Below are positions 42,184 to 51,212 of a DNA stretch of 64,000 bases, piece after piece. A program made the translations under genes and the position numbers. How positions within the stretch are numbered: the stretch's first letter is position 1; every line of letters starts with the position of its first letter. The notes under the pieces were generated by a model that was not told the DNA's origin, searched no databases, and worked only from the letters and a program-made list of their open reading frames with translations. This DNA comes from Alkalimarinus sediminis (GTDB lineage: Bacteria > Pseudomonadota > Gammaproteobacteria > Pseudomonadales > Oleiphilaceae): positions 2,786,001 to 2,850,000 of the forward strand of contig NZ_CP101527.1 of the NCBI RefSeq assembly GCF_026427595.1. Direction: 5' to 3'.

Positions 42184-42534
42184 AGTGAGTTCGCCGATAA
42201 GCCGGGTTCTGTCGTGGACAGTCATTCATCTGGGATATGCGTCACCGCATACCTCAAGCAACCTACCCGGATCCAGTGCGGGTCACACCAATGGATCCCT
42301 ATTTGGTCTTGCTCCGAGTGGGGTTTACCATCGCCATGAACTGTTACCAGTCATGCGGTGCGCTCTTACCGCACCATTTCACCCTTACCGGCAACCGAAG
42401 TTGCTTAGGCGGTATACTCTCTGCTGCACTAGCCGTGGGCTCTCACCCCCCAGGCGTTACCTGGCACTCTACCCTTTGGAGCCCGGACTTTCCTCCATCT
42501 ATTTGCATAGACAGCGACTGCCTGGCGAACTCAG
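42184..42534 (-). ncRNA. rnpB: RNase P RNA
   Basis: Catalytic RNA of RNase P, which trims the 5' leader of tRNA precursors. On the minus strand the sequence has the 5' core GGAGGAAAGTCCGGGCTCC, then GCCAGGTAACGCCTGGG, GGTAAGGGTGAAA, and the 3' core CGACAGAACCCGGCTTATCGG, all close to E. coli type A RNA. The closing P1 stem TGAGTTCGCC (42533-42524) pairs perfectly with GGCGAACTCA (42195-42186), which sets both ends to within a few bases. The length, about 350, is normal. It lies between mraZ and rsmI, as in pseudomonads. Confidence 0.96.
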
Positions 42535-42539
42535 CGGAC

Positions 42540-42568
42540 AAGATACCCTGATACTACCTGTTGGGCAA
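42540..42568 (-). promoter_or_regulatory. rnpB promoter
   Basis: Reading leftward: -35 TTGCCC (42568-42563), a 17-base spacer and -10 TATCTT (42545-42540). The RNA's closing stem starts seven bases after the -10, which fits this promoter. Confidence 0.65.
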
Positions 42569-42603
42569 GCAGTTTTCTTCTGGCATCCATCATGATGCAG
42601 CGC

Positions 42604-43461
42604 TCACGACCTTTTTTCTATTCGCCCCTGAATTTCAAGAGCTCTTTGATATAACGACTTTTTATTACCACCTACTAGCTCAGCCACTATTTTACTAGCC
42701 TTTTTAATTGGCATTTCAGACATAAGTAAGGCCAACATTTTATCCTGATCAGCTACCGAGGCCTCGGGACTGTCTGCCACCCCCTCAAGGAGCAACACAA
42801 ACTCACCCTTTTGCTGATTAGCATCAGCCGCAGCCCACTCATACAGATCACTTAACGAGCCACCCTTTATCGTTTCGAATGTTTTGGTCAACTCCCTTGC
42901 CACCACTAAATACCGGTCGGCACCATAAACATCTATCATTACCTTTAATGTGTCTAGAATACGATGGGGAGACTCATAGAAAATAACGGTACGAGACTCA
43001 TATAGAAAGACTTCAAGCCGTTTAGCTTTAGCCCCTTGCTTAGCAGGCAAAAAGCCTTCAAAAACGAACCTATCAGATGGCAACCCAGATACACTCAGCG
43101 CAGTGACCACAGCTGAAACACCAGGAATAGGCACGACGTTAACACCCTGCTCTCTCGCCAATTTAACTAAAAAATAGCCGGGGTCAGATATTAGAGGGGT
43201 TCCCGCATCGGACACCAAGGCAATACTCTTCCCCTCTTTTACTTTATCGATTAATGCCTGAGATTTCTCCCTTTCATTATGCTCATGGAGAGCCATTAAT
43301 CTTGCGGTAACACCTAGGTGATTCATTAAGCGCTGACTATGCCTTGTATCCTCAGCGGCAATAATGTCTGCCTTCTTTAGGGTCTCAATAGCCCTTAAAG
43401 TAATGTCATCTAAATTACCTATAGGGGTTGCCACAATGTACAAACTTGCTTCTGTATTCAC
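42604..43461 (-). CDS. rsmI: 16S rRNA (cytidine-1402-2'-O) methyltransferase
   Basis: Methylates the ribose of C1402 of 16S rRNA, partner of RsmH. The 285 residues have the family start LYIVATPIGNLDDITLRA, AAEDTRHSQRLMNHLG, VSDAGTPLISDPGY and PIPGVSAVVTALSVSGLP, typical of the tetrapyrrole-methylase fold. The longest frame starts 20 codons upstream at another GTG; the GTG at 43461 has GGAAGG six bases before it and gives the usual length (E. coli about 286), so it was chosen. It is divergent from lpoA. Confidence 0.95.
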   Translation of the reverse strand: MNTEASLYIVATPIGNLDDITLRAIETLKKADIIAAEDTRHSQRLMNHLGVTARLMALHEHNEREKSQALIDKVKEGKSIALVSDAGTPLISDPGYFLVKLAREQGVNVVPIPGVSAVVTALSVSGLPSDRFVFEGFLPAKQGAKAKRLEVFLYESRTVIFYESPHRILDTLKVMIDVYGADRYLVVARELTKTFETIKGGSLSDLYEWAAADANQQKGEFVLLLEGVADSPEASVADQDKMLALLMSEMPIKKASKIVAELVGGNKKSLYQRALEIQGRIEKRS

Positions 43462-43649
43462 TGAATACCTTCCAGTACCATCAACTTCTTCTGGCAGCCC
43501 TTCTGAATAAGCGAAAGCCACCCCAATTAGTCATTTTTTTGTTAATCAATCGACCACACGCTAAGCGATATTTGTTATTCTACAGGATTATCTTAATAAC
43601 ATCTGTCTAACCTACAGGACAGGTAGCATTTAACGGTTAACATTTATCT

Positions 43650-45467
43650 ATGCACATCAATATTAAAGCCGCCCTAATCTTTCTTACCGCTTTTGTTGTC
43701 GGGTGCTCCAGCACACCTACTCAACAAGTCACAGAACCCAGTACGCCTATTGACGAAGGGATCCTAACCGTAGAGACATTGCTAGATAAGGTGCAGCAAA
43801 CAGACGACCCAACGACCAAAGCAAAATATCAACTACAAGTTGCAGACCTGTTTCATCAAGAGATGCAAACAGAGCAAGCAGAGTCTGTCTTGGCTTTAAT
43901 AGACTACACGGCAATCCCCCAACCCATGCAAGAGCAGTACATGCTGATTGCACTATCAATAGCCGTTGAAGAGCAAAACCTCGATAAAATATCTCAACTT
44001 TTGTCGATCATTCCCGAACACTTCTATCAACAAGTCCCGCCCGACATACAACGACAAGCTGGCGAGCTAAAAGCGGAAGGGTACGACCTTACTCAACAGT
44101 ATCTCCTAGCCGCAAAAGAACGCATCAACACATCAGCACTGTATTCTGGCGACCAGTACTGGAACAACCACGAATTGATCTGGCAATCTCTAAGTAAGAC
44201 TCAAACGTCAGAGCTAAGTCAGCAACAAGGCAACTCAACACACTATGAATATAAAGGCTGGCTTGAACTTGCCACTAGCATAAAACAGAATCAAATTAGC
44301 TTAGAACAACAACTGGCCGCACTCTCTAAATGGCGCACCCAGTGGCCCGAACACCCAGCTTCACTCAAGCTTCCAGAGGAGCTCGAACTGCTCTCAACCT
44401 TGCCTGAGAGACGCCCAGATAGTATTGCTCTCGCATTACCATTATCAGGCCCATTAGCGAAAGCAGGGGAAGCTATTCGAGATGGCTTTTTGGCCACTTT
44501 CTATGCTGATAAGTACCACACTACTAGCAATACAGAAATAACACTGTATGACACCAACAAACGTCGCTTTACTGACGTTTACCAAGAGATTTTAAATAAC
44601 GAGCCAGACTTAATTATCGGCCCGTTAGACAAAGGGTCTCTTATGGAACTAGAAAGAATGGACTCACTAGCAATCCCTGTTCTCGCGTTAAATTACCTTA
44701 ACGATGACGCAACAGCTCCCTTTCAACTATACCAGTTTGGACTTTCAGCAGAAGACGAAGCGCGACAAATAGTCGACAAGCTATGGGGCTCAGGAGTACG
44801 ACAAGTCGTTACAATAATGCCAGAGAGTGACTGGGGCCAACGGGTTTACGAAGCATTTGCAAACTCCTGGCAAGCTAAAAACGGCGAAATAGTAGACAAA
44901 ACCTTCTTCAATAAGAACAACCTATCTAACGTCGTCGAGAGCTTACTGGCAGTCGACAAAAGCAAGCAAAGAGCCCGATCAGTACGCAACACTATCGCAG
45001 AGTCTTTAGAGTTCACACCAAGAAGGCGCCAAGATATCGATGCTATTGTGCTAATATCCAGGCCTGAAACGGCCCGACAATTAAAACCCTTATTTGCATT
45101 TCACTACGCTAGCGACATACCAATCTATTCAACATCTCATGTCTACTCAGGCACACCATCGCCACAGCAAGACAATGATTTAAACGGCATCAAGTTTATC
45201 GAAACACCATGGGGGCTTAGCCAAACCAACGCGATCAAGTATCAAATCCACACGCTACTGCCACAGCGAGCTCAACGCTATGATCGATTATTCGCGCTAG
45301 GCTCAGACACCTATACCCTAGCACCTCGCCTCATCCTGCTTGAGCGAATTTCAGGCAGTCAAGTGAACGGTCAAACCGGCCTTCTAACCATGAACAAGAA
45401 CAAACAGATCCATCGAACTCTAGACTGGGCCCAATTCGTTGGAGGGAAGCCGAGAGTTACTCGATAG
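43650..45467 (+). CDS. lpoA: Penicillin-binding protein activator LpoA
   Basis: Outer-membrane lipoprotein that reaches through the periplasm to activate PBP1A. The 605 residues start with a lipoprotein signal and lipobox VVGC (Cys19), then an N-terminal TPR-like helical domain (about 30-250, with AKYQLQVADLFHQE), and a C-terminal substrate-binding-protein-like domain (about 255-600, with LALPLSGPLAKAGEAIRDGFLA, LIIGPLDKG and MPESDWGQRV). Asp/Gln after the lipobox: the residue after Cys is Ser, so sorting to the outer membrane is expected. It starts the lpoA-yraN-diaA group. Confidence 0.93.
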   Translation: MHINIKAALIFLTAFVVGCSSTPTQQVTEPSTPIDEGILTVETLLDKVQQTDDPTTKAKYQLQVADLFHQEMQTEQAESVLALIDYTAIPQPMQEQYMLIALSIAVEEQNLDKISQLLSIIPEHFYQQVPPDIQRQAGELKAEGYDLTQQYLLAAKERINTSALYSGDQYWNNHELIWQSLSKTQTSELSQQQGNSTHYEYKGWLELATSIKQNQISLEQQLAALSKWRTQWPEHPASLKLPEELELLSTLPERRPDSIALALPLSGPLAKAGEAIRDGFLATFYADKYHTTSNTEITLYDTNKRRFTDVYQEILNNEPDLIIGPLDKGSLMELERMDSLAIPVLALNYLNDDATAPFQLYQFGLSAEDEARQIVDKLWGSGVRQVVTIMPESDWGQRVYEAFANSWQAKNGEIVDKTFFNKNNLSNVVESLLAVDKSKQRARSVRNTIAESLEFTPRRRQDIDAIVLISRPETARQLKPLFAFHYASDIPIYSTSHVYSGTPSPQQDNDLNGIKFIETPWGLSQTNAIKYQIHTLLPQRAQRYDRLFALGSDTYTLAPRLILLERISGSQVNGQTGLLTMNKNKQIHRTLDWAQFVGGKPRVTR

Positions 45468-45499
45468 CGACTAACAGACACCATCTCAAGGACGAGATA

Positions 45500-45865
45500 A
45501 TGAGCAATACCACCAAAAAAGGCGCTCACTATGAGGAGTTAGCATATCGCTACCTGCAAAGAAAAGGGCTAAGCCTGCTAGAAAAAAACTTTCATCATCG
45601 CCAAGGGGAAATTGACCTGATTATGCGTCAAGGCGAAACCCTCGTTTTTATAGAGGTAAGATACAGAAAAGCGAGCGCCTATGGCTCAGCCGAAGAAAGC
45701 ATCACTTACAGGAAGCAACAAAGCATCATATCCACCGCTAACTACTTCCTGATGAAAAAGAAACTATGGGATAACCCTTGCCGCTTTGATGTCATCACCT
45801 TCAAACCATCAAAGCACCCATTTAAAGCACACGATATAAACTGGATTACAGCTGCATTTGGGTAG
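45500..45865 (+). CDS. yraN: UPF0102 family protein YraN (endonuclease-like fold)
   Basis: A 121-residue protein with the family layout: KGAHYEELAYRYLQRKG, then LLEKNFHHRQGEIDLIMRQ and LVFIEVRYRK (about 30-60), the pattern Glu/Asp...EVxxR typical of the Holliday-resolvase/restriction-endonuclease fold. A nuclease role is inferred for the family and not established. It begins 32 bases after lpoA with AAGGA upstream of the ATG, so it is probably cotranscribed. Confidence 0.9.
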   Translation: MSNTTKKGAHYEELAYRYLQRKGLSLLEKNFHHRQGEIDLIMRQGETLVFIEVRYRKASAYGSAEESITYRKQQSIISTANYFLMKKKLWDNPCRFDVITFKPSKHPFKAHDINWITAAFG

Positions 45866-45987
45866 CAGCTGAATAGACTCAACTAACAATCATCGTTAAA
45901 ACAAAGACATCATAGAACCCTGATTAAGTAGCCCGCTAGCAGCGTAACATTATACAATCTAGCTCTAATCACTAGCCGAGATAAAAA

Positions 45988-46578
45988 ATGCACCCAGAAG
46001 ATACTGCACGCAAAATCATATGTGACAGCATAGACTCTCTTACCGACGTATTAGAAACATTACCTCCGAGTGTTACTGCGGCCAGCCAATTAATGGTCAA
46101 CTGCTTATTAAATGATGGAAAAGTCGTTGTTTGTGCAAACGGAAACAGCGCACCATTGGCCAGCTTTTTAACAACCAGCTTAATGAACAGGCATGAACAC
46201 GAAAGACCTGGGCTTCCCGCAATCAACCTGTCATCAAATATTTCTACTATTACAGCAATATCTAGAGACTCAAACTATAACGATATTTTTTCTAAACAAA
46301 TACGCGCGATAGGACAGTCGAAAGACACATTAATGGTGCTAACGGAAGACGGGAACTGCGCTAACGCAATTCAGGCAATTCAGGCAGCGCACGATAAAGA
46401 GATGAAAATAGTCGCCTTAACAGGTATAGATGGAGGGCATTTATCTTCCTTATTACAACCGGAAGATATTGAAATTAGAATTACTTCCAAATCAGGAGCT
46501 AGAATACAAGAGGGTCATCTACTAGCAATCAATACAATTTGCTCACTAATCGATCAACAGATATTTGGTGTTGGATAA
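45988..46578 (+). CDS. diaA: DnaA initiator-associating protein DiaA (SIS domain)
   Basis: DiaA is a tetrameric SIS-domain protein that stimulates DnaA assembly at the origin in E. coli; it is related to the heptose-phosphate isomerase GmhA. The 196 residues follow DiaA: VVVCANGNSAPLASFLTTSLMNR, ERPGLPAINL, KQIRAIGQSKDTLMVL, KIVALTGIDGGHLSSLL and ARIQEGHLLAIN. The order lpoA-yraN-diaA supports DiaA over GmhA. In many relatives the next gene is dolP (yraP); here the next gene is the convergent sspB, so dolP is not at this locus. Confidence 0.88.
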   Translation: MHPEDTARKIICDSIDSLTDVLETLPPSVTAASQLMVNCLLNDGKVVVCANGNSAPLASFLTTSLMNRHEHERPGLPAINLSSNISTITAISRDSNYNDIFSKQIRAIGQSKDTLMVLTEDGNCANAIQAIQAAHDKEMKIVALTGIDGGHLSSLLQPEDIEIRITSKSGARIQEGHLLAINTICSLIDQQIFGVG

Positions 46579-46650
46579 CAGAAGATTAGCCTTCAAAAAC
46601 AACCACTCAAAAACAGAGATCAAAAAGCCACCTAGAAAATCGGTCTAACG

Positions 46651-46680
46651 ATGGTTGCGGCAGACCTCACCTGCAACCAT
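46651..46680. terminator. Hairpin between the convergent diaA and sspB genes
   Basis: ATGGTTGC (46651-46658) pairs with GCAACCAT (46673-46680) around a 14-base loop. There is no T-run. Position between converging genes suggests termination. Confidence 0.4.
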
Positions 46681-46708
46681 TCACTCAAGCTAACAGACGC
46701 AACAGCCT

Positions 46709-47095
46709 CTACTTTACAACCTTCAAAGACGGCTTAGCTGGCTTATCTTTTTTCTCTTCTGGCGGATCATCAGGGTCAGGGGCCCCGGGCTCAGTTCCAA
46801 ACACCATCCCTTGCCCATTCTCTTTGGCATAAATCGCCATAATGGCAATAAAAGGGACATAGACCTGCATTGGCACACCACCAAAACGAGCGCTAAACTC
46901 CACAGCCTCATTGTCAATGGACAACCCAACAACAGCTGTCGGACAAATATTCAATACGATCTGCCCGTCAGTCACAAACTCTTGGGGTACTTCAACACCC
47001 TGAATACCAGCATCAACCACTAGGTAAGGCGTCATTTCGTTATCAAGAATCCACTCATTGAGAGCTCTTAGTAAATAAGGACGACTTGGCGTCAT
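46709..47095 (-). CDS. sspB: ClpXP protease specificity-enhancing factor SspB
   Basis: Delivers ssrA-tagged proteins to ClpXP. The 128 residues have the folded domain (RPYLLRALNEWILDNEMTPYLVVDA, with ends RPYLLRAL and PYLVVDA, then ICPTAVVGL, FSARFGGVPMQVYVP and AIYAKENGQGMVF), an acidic flexible linker, and the C-terminal ClpX-binding peptide LKVVK. The longest frame starts 15 codons earlier; the ATG at 47095 has GGAG seven bases upstream and matches homologues, so it was chosen. It lies downstream of sspA but is separated from it by an intrinsic terminator. Confidence 0.95.
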   Translation of the reverse strand: MTPSRPYLLRALNEWILDNEMTPYLVVDAGIQGVEVPQEFVTDGQIVLNICPTAVVGLSIDNEAVEFSARFGGVPMQVYVPFIAIMAIYAKENGQGMVFGTEPGAPDPDDPPEEKKDKPAKPSLKVVK

Positions 47096-47189
47096 TATAT
47101 TTCTCCACAGGATGGTGCAATGCAAACCGTTAAGCCGCACTTTAGCAATTAATGCAACCTAACTAAATCAGTTTAAACTTAGTGCAAAT

Positions 47190-47217
47190 AAAAAGGGATG
47201 CGAGCATCCCTTTTTTT
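47190..47217 (-). terminator. Strong intrinsic terminator between sspA and sspB
   Basis: AAAAAGGGATGC (47190-47201) pairs with GCATCCCTTTTT (47204-47215), continuing into two more T on the right and an A-run on the left. It lies 17 bases beyond the sspA stop and about 95 bases before the sspB start. Confidence 0.85.
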
Positions 47218-47233
47218 AACCACACCTCAAACG

Positions 47234-47863
47234 CTAAATTCTCATCTCGAGTTCTGCGTCTGAAAGACTAGCCTTGAACGACTCTCGTTTAAATAACCGA
47301 TCCATGTAAGCGTCGATTAATTTTTCTTGCTTTTCAGGAAGCTCAATCCCTAGAAGAGGAAGCCTCCACAACAAAGGTGCTACACAACAATCAACAATCG
47401 TGAACTCCTCACTCATGAAGTAAGGCTTCTCATTGAAAATTGGAGCAGTTGCAATAAGACTTTCTCGGAACTCTTTACGAGCTTTCTCTACTGCAGCCTC
47501 ATCTTTGCTTAACAAGATAGTGTCTACAAAATCACACCAATCTTTTTGTATACGGTGCATCATCAAACGACTTTGCGCTCGCGCTACCGGATATACAGGC
47601 AATAATGGAGGATGCGGAAAACGCTCATCCAAGTATTCCATCATAATGTTGGCTTCGTAAAGAACCAACTCACGGTCAACAAGTGTTGGCAAAGCATTGT
47701 AAGGATTCAGATCCGCCAATTCTTCAGGCTTGTTATCAGGATCAACATCAATCACGTCGACAGCAACACCCTTCTCTGCCAACACGATTCTAACCCGATG
47801 ACTATAATGACTTTGACCATCTGAGAAGAAGGTCATCGAAGACCGTTTGGTCACAACACCCAT
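47234..47863 (-). CDS. sspA: Stringent starvation protein A
   Basis: Glutathione-S-transferase-fold protein that binds RNA polymerase during starvation and stress. The 209 residues have the thioredoxin-like N-domain ([23 protein letters not shown], ends MTFFSDG and [27 protein letters not shown]) and the helical C-domain with the conserved surface segment [16 protein letters not shown]. In E. coli sspA and sspB form one operon; here a terminator lies between them. It follows petC with a terminator between. Confidence 0.95.
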   Translation of the reverse strand: MGVVTKRSSMTFFSDGQSHYSHRVRIVLAEKGVAVDVIDVDPDNKPEELADLNPYNALPTLVDRELVLYEANIMMEYLDERFPHPPLLPVYPVARAQSRLMMHRIQKDWCDFVDTILLSKDEAAVEKARKEFRESLIATAPIFNEKPYFMSEEFTIVDCCVAPLLWRLPLLGIELPEKQEKLIDAYMDRLFKRESFKASLSDAELEMRI

Positions 47864-47912
47864 AGAGCTACCCCATAATATCGACGTTTCTATATCATTA
47901 TAAAAACGGAAG

Positions 47913-47947
47913 AAAAAATCCAGCGAATGGAATTACCCACGCGCTGG
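47913..47947 (-). terminator. Intrinsic terminator after petC
   Basis: CCAGCG (47920-47925) pairs with CGCTGG (47942-47947), with possible inner pairing, and reading leftward is followed by A and six T (47918-47913). It lies 35 bases past the petC stop and ends petABC. Confidence 0.65.
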
Positions 47948-47981
47948 ACATAAGAAAGTAAACGAATTATACACCAATTTC

Positions 47982-48737
47982 TTAGTGAACGTCTTTCCAG
48001 TACTCTTTGTTCAAGAAATATGCAGGAATAAACAGGATAACTAAGAAAAGAAGTACCCATTTACCCAAGGTTTCACTCTCCATTCGAGATGGCTCACCCA
48101 TATAGACCATAAAGTTAACTAGGTCATATATAGTTTCATCATACTCTTCTTTGGTCATAGTGCCCTTAGTGGTATAACTCTCACACCCACTATCTTTAAC
48201 AATACGACCACTTAATGGATCAACCTGCGGCTCAGCACCTGTGTCAGGCTTATGAGCACACACACCCTGCATGCCGGCAAGAACATGAGGCATACCCACA
48301 TCCTTAAATACCGAGTTATTCACGCCGTACGGACGAGAAGGATCAGCATAGAAGCCACGCATATAGCTGTACAACCAATCTGGACCACGAAGACGGGCCT
48401 CAAGAGTCAGATCTGGCGGAGGATTACCAAACCAGTTCTTAGCTTGTGAAGGCTGCATCGCAATATTCATCAACTCACCAATTTTAGCATCGCTGAATAT
48501 TAGATTTTCTTCAAATAACTCTAATGGTATTTCCAAGTCTGTTGCAACACGCTCATATCGAGCATACTTCATAGAGTGACACCCCATGCAGTAATTCATA
48601 AACGTTGCTGCACCTTTCTGGAGTGATACTTTATCTTCCAGATCAGGCTTCATATGATCTAATGGAACATTCCCACCAGCAGCAAATGCAAATGCAGGCA
48701 GTACTGCAAACGCCATAGTTACAAGTATTTTTTTCAT
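47982..48737 (-). CDS. petC: Cytochrome c1 of the bc1 complex
   Basis: Haem c subunit of ubiquinol-cytochrome c reductase. The 251 residues have a signal peptide (about 1-20), the haem-binding CMGCH (50-54), a mature periplasmic domain, and a C-terminal membrane anchor (about 226-243). Its ATG overlaps the petB stop by one base (TAATG). It is separate from cytochrome b, not fused. The gene is last in petABC and is followed by a terminator. Confidence 0.97.
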   Translation of the reverse strand: MKKILVTMAFAVLPAFAFAAGGNVPLDHMKPDLEDKVSLQKGAATFMNYCMGCHSMKYARYERVATDLEIPLELFEENLIFSDAKIGELMNIAMQPSQAKNWFGNPPPDLTLEARLRGPDWLYSYMRGFYADPSRPYGVNNSVFKDVGMPHVLAGMQGVCAHKPDTGAEPQVDPLSGRIVKDSGCESYTTKGTMTKEEYDETIYDLVNFMVYMGEPSRMESETLGKWVLLFLVILFIPAYFLNKEYWKDVH

Positions 48738-49969
48738 TAGCCTGTCACCCTTTCTGGTACTGGTTTAGTTTTATCAATTCGGCTATACCAAGGCATCAAG
48801 ATAAAGAACGCGAAGTAGATAAACGTCAACACCTGAGCCAAAGTGGTTTTTCCTGGAGTACTTGGAACAGCACCCAAATAACCAAGGACTATAAAACTAA
48901 CAGCAAATGAAATTAGTGCTAATTTGCTAATCCATCCTTTATAACGAATCGACTTAACTGGACTACGGTCCAACCAAGGCAATACAAAGAGGATAGCGAT
49001 CGCAGCACCCATTACAACTACACCCCAGAACTTAGCTGGCAAGCCTAAAATACCTACAGTAACAGCACGCAGCATTGCGTAGTAAGGCGTAAAGTACCAT
49101 ACAGGTGCAATATGCTCAGGTGTTTTCAGAGGGTTTGCAGGTTCAAAGTTTGGTTTCTCAAGCGCATAACCACCCATCTCTGGGAAGAAGAAAACAACTG
49201 CACAGAAGACAAACAAGAACACAACAACAGCCACGATATCGTGAACAGTATAATAAGGGTGGAATGGAATTCCGTCTTTTGGAATACCGTTTTCATCTTT
49301 GTTCTTCTTAATATCAACGCCGTCAGGGTTGTTAGAACCCACTTCATGAAGCGCTAACAAGTGCAGAACAACCAATGCCAACAATACTATCGGCAATGCA
49401 ACAACGTGCAGAGCAAAGAAGCGGTTTAGCGTAACACCTGAAATCAGGTAATCACCACGAATCCACAAAGATAAGTCTTCACCTACAACAGGGATAGCAC
49501 CGAACAGGTTGATAATTACCTGTGCGCCCCAGTATGACATTTGACCCCAAGGCAATAAGTATCCCATGAAGGCTTCAGCCATCAAGACCAAGTAGATTGT
49601 CATACCAAAGATCCACACAAGCTCACGAGGCTTCTGATAAGATCCGTACATCAATCCGCGGAACATGTGAAGATAAACAACAACGAAGAATGCTGTTGCA
49701 CCTGTAGAGTGTAAGTAACGAAGCAACCAACCATACTCTACATCACGCATGATGTATTCAATCGATGCAAATGCACCTTCAGCAGATGGGTTATAGCTCA
49801 TAGTCAACCAAATACCGGTCAACAGCTGGTTTACAAGCACCAACATGGACAATGAACCGAAGAAGTACATAAAGTTAAAGTTCTTCGGAGCATAGTACTT
49901 GCTCATATGCTTTTCATACGCGGTAACAACCGGCAGCCGCGCGTCAATCCAATCAATCAACTTTTGCAT
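48737..49969 (-). CDS. petB: Cytochrome b of the bc1 complex
   Basis: Membrane core of the bc1 complex, carrying two haems b and both quinone sites. The 410 residues have about eight membrane segments, with haem-ligand histidines in the second and fourth (LRYLHSTGATAFF, FMGYLLPWGQMSYWG and RFFALHVVALP). The Qo-site motif is PVWY, the form reported for beta- and gammaproteobacteria rather than PEWY of alphaproteobacteria and mitochondria. It overlaps petA by one base at TAATG. Confidence 0.98.
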   Translation of the reverse strand: MQKLIDWIDARLPVVTAYEKHMSKYYAPKNFNFMYFFGSLSMLVLVNQLLTGIWLTMSYNPSAEGAFASIEYIMRDVEYGWLLRYLHSTGATAFFVVVYLHMFRGLMYGSYQKPRELVWIFGMTIYLVLMAEAFMGYLLPWGQMSYWGAQVIINLFGAIPVVGEDLSLWIRGDYLISGVTLNRFFALHVVALPIVLLALVVLHLLALHEVGSNNPDGVDIKKNKDENGIPKDGIPFHPYYTVHDIVAVVVFLFVFCAVVFFFPEMGGYALEKPNFEPANPLKTPEHIAPVWYFTPYYAMLRAVTVGILGLPAKFWGVVVMGAAIAILFVLPWLDRSPVKSIRYKGWISKLALISFAVSFIVLGYLGAVPSTPGKTTLAQVLTFIYFAFFILMPWYSRIDKTKPVPERVTG

Positions 49970-50562
49970 TACGCGGTCTCCTCATCAACACCAATAATAA
50001 GATTATTGTCATCAATATACTTGTATGGAGGCACTTCAAGGTTTAATGGTGCAGGCACCCCCTTATAAACACGACCAGACAAGTCAAATTTTGAACCATG
50101 ACAAGGGCAGAAAAAACCACCCAACCAATCGGCGCCTAAATCAGCCGCCTCAACTTCAGGACGATATTGAGGAGAACAACCCAAGTGCGTACAGATACCA
50201 ACCAGTACTGCAAACTCTGGGCGAGATGCACGATAAATACCCGTAATATATTCAGGCTGCTGAGGCTCTAGAGATTCAGGATCCAAAACTTTATCGTTCA
50301 ATTTCTCAATGCTGTCGATCATCTCTTGTGTTCGACGAACAATCCATACCGGCTTACCACGCCATTCAACAGTCATCTGTTGGCCTGGTTCAATCTTACT
50401 TATATTTGCCTTAACCGGTGCACCTGCAGCTTTCGCTTTCGCACTTGGATTCCAAGACGCGACGAACGGTACTGCAGCTCCGACAGCCCCAACCCCACCT
50501 ACTACGGAGGTTGCGCCGATTAAAAATCGACGTCGGCCGGCGTTAACTTCGCCATTACTCAT
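49969..50562 (-). CDS. petA: Rieske iron-sulfur subunit of the bc1 complex
   Basis: Carries the [2Fe-2S] cluster that takes the first electron from ubiquinol. With this start it has 197 residues: a twin-arginine start GRRRFLIG (9-16) followed by a membrane anchor (about 17-35), a hinge, and the Rieske domain with CTHLGC and CPCHGS, providing the two Cys and two His ligands. The longest frame starts nine codons earlier; ATG 50562 with GGGAG about nine bases upstream matches homologues. It is first in petABC. Confidence 0.96.
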   Translation of the reverse strand: MSNGEVNAGRRRFLIGATSVVGGVGAVGAAVPFVASWNPSAKAKAAGAPVKANISKIEPGQQMTVEWRGKPVWIVRRTQEMIDSIEKLNDKVLDPESLEPQQPEYITGIYRASRPEFAVLVGICTHLGCSPQYRPEVEAADLGADWLGGFFCPCHGSKFDLSGRVYKGVPAPLNLEVPPYKYIDDNNLIIGVDEETA

Positions 50563-50651
50563 ACTGGCTTCTCCCATCAAGCAGCTCACAACCCTTTAAA
50601 GAGTCATTTTTAGTTTAAAAACTTTAGGACCCAAAAATTTAAACGGCACAA

Positions 50652-50680
50652 ATGGTAAAGAAAATAACGATTTTCTTCAA
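50652..50680 (-). promoter_or_regulatory. Probable petABC promoter
   Basis: Reading leftward: TTGAAG (50680-50675), a 17-base spacer and TACCAT (50657-50652), in the gap between rpsI and petA, about 90 bases before the chosen petA start. It lies downstream of the rpsI terminator. Confidence 0.45.
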
Positions 50681-50750
50681 GAAATTTGGCATTTTAATCA
50701 TTTGGCGTTGCGCTAAATCAACTATATAGAGTTGACAGACCCATAAACAA

Positions 50751-50785
50751 AAAAACGCCCGAAAGGGTATCCCTTCGGGCGTTTT
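50751..50785 (-). terminator. Intrinsic terminator after rplM-rpsI
   Basis: AAAACGCCCGAA (50752-50763) pairs with TTCGGGCGTTTT (50774-50785), with inner GGG/CCC pairing. The left side is a run of seven A, which reads as T in the gene direction. It lies 22 bases past the rpsI stop. Confidence 0.85.
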
Positions 50786-50807
50786 AAGACTGCATCCGAA
50801 GCGTAGA

Positions 50808-51200
50808 TTAACGCTTGGAGAACTGTGGACGCTTACGCGCTTTGCGAAGACCCACTTTCTTACGCTCAACTTTACGTGCATCACGAGTAACATAACCCGC
50901 GCCACGAAGAGTTGATCGCAATGTCTCATCATATTCCATCAATGCACGAGTGATACCGTGACGGATCGCACCAGCTTGACCAGTAGTACCGCCACCAACA
51001 ACAGTAACCTTGATGTCAAACTTGTCAGTCATCTCAACCAACTCAAGAGGTTGACGAACAACCATACGAGCTGTTTCACGACCAAAAAACTCGTCCAACG
51101 GACGGTCATTAACAACTATCTGACCACTGCCCGACTTGATAAATACACGAGCTGTAGATGTCTTACGGCGACCTGTGCCGTAGTTAAAATTAGTCGACAT
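50808..51200 (-). CDS. rpsI: 30S ribosomal protein S9
   Basis: Small-subunit protein whose C-terminal tail reaches the P-site tRNA. The 130 residues include [20 protein letters not shown] (start and end of the conserved N-terminal part), [19 protein letters not shown] and a basic end finishing SKR, all diagnostic. Starts at ATG 51200, 12 bases after rplM, the usual rplM-rpsI pair. Confidence 0.99.
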   Translation of the reverse strand: MSTNFNYGTGRRKTSTARVFIKSGSGQIVVNDRPLDEFFGRETARMVVRQPLELVEMTDKFDIKVTVVGGGTTGQAGAIRHGITRALMEYDETLRSTLRGAGYVTRDARKVERKKVGLRKARKRPQFSKR

Positions 51201-51212
51201 AATCGGCTCCCG

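Noticed and set aside
42185..42595. Two overlapping plus-strand frames of 104 and 136 codons
   Set aside because: They cover the complement of RNase P RNA, whose core motifs and closing stem are clear; they are not genes.
50639..50932. A 97-codon minus-strand frame near rpsI
   Set aside because: It overlaps the rpsI C-terminal coding region and the terminator; it has no homology that I recognise.
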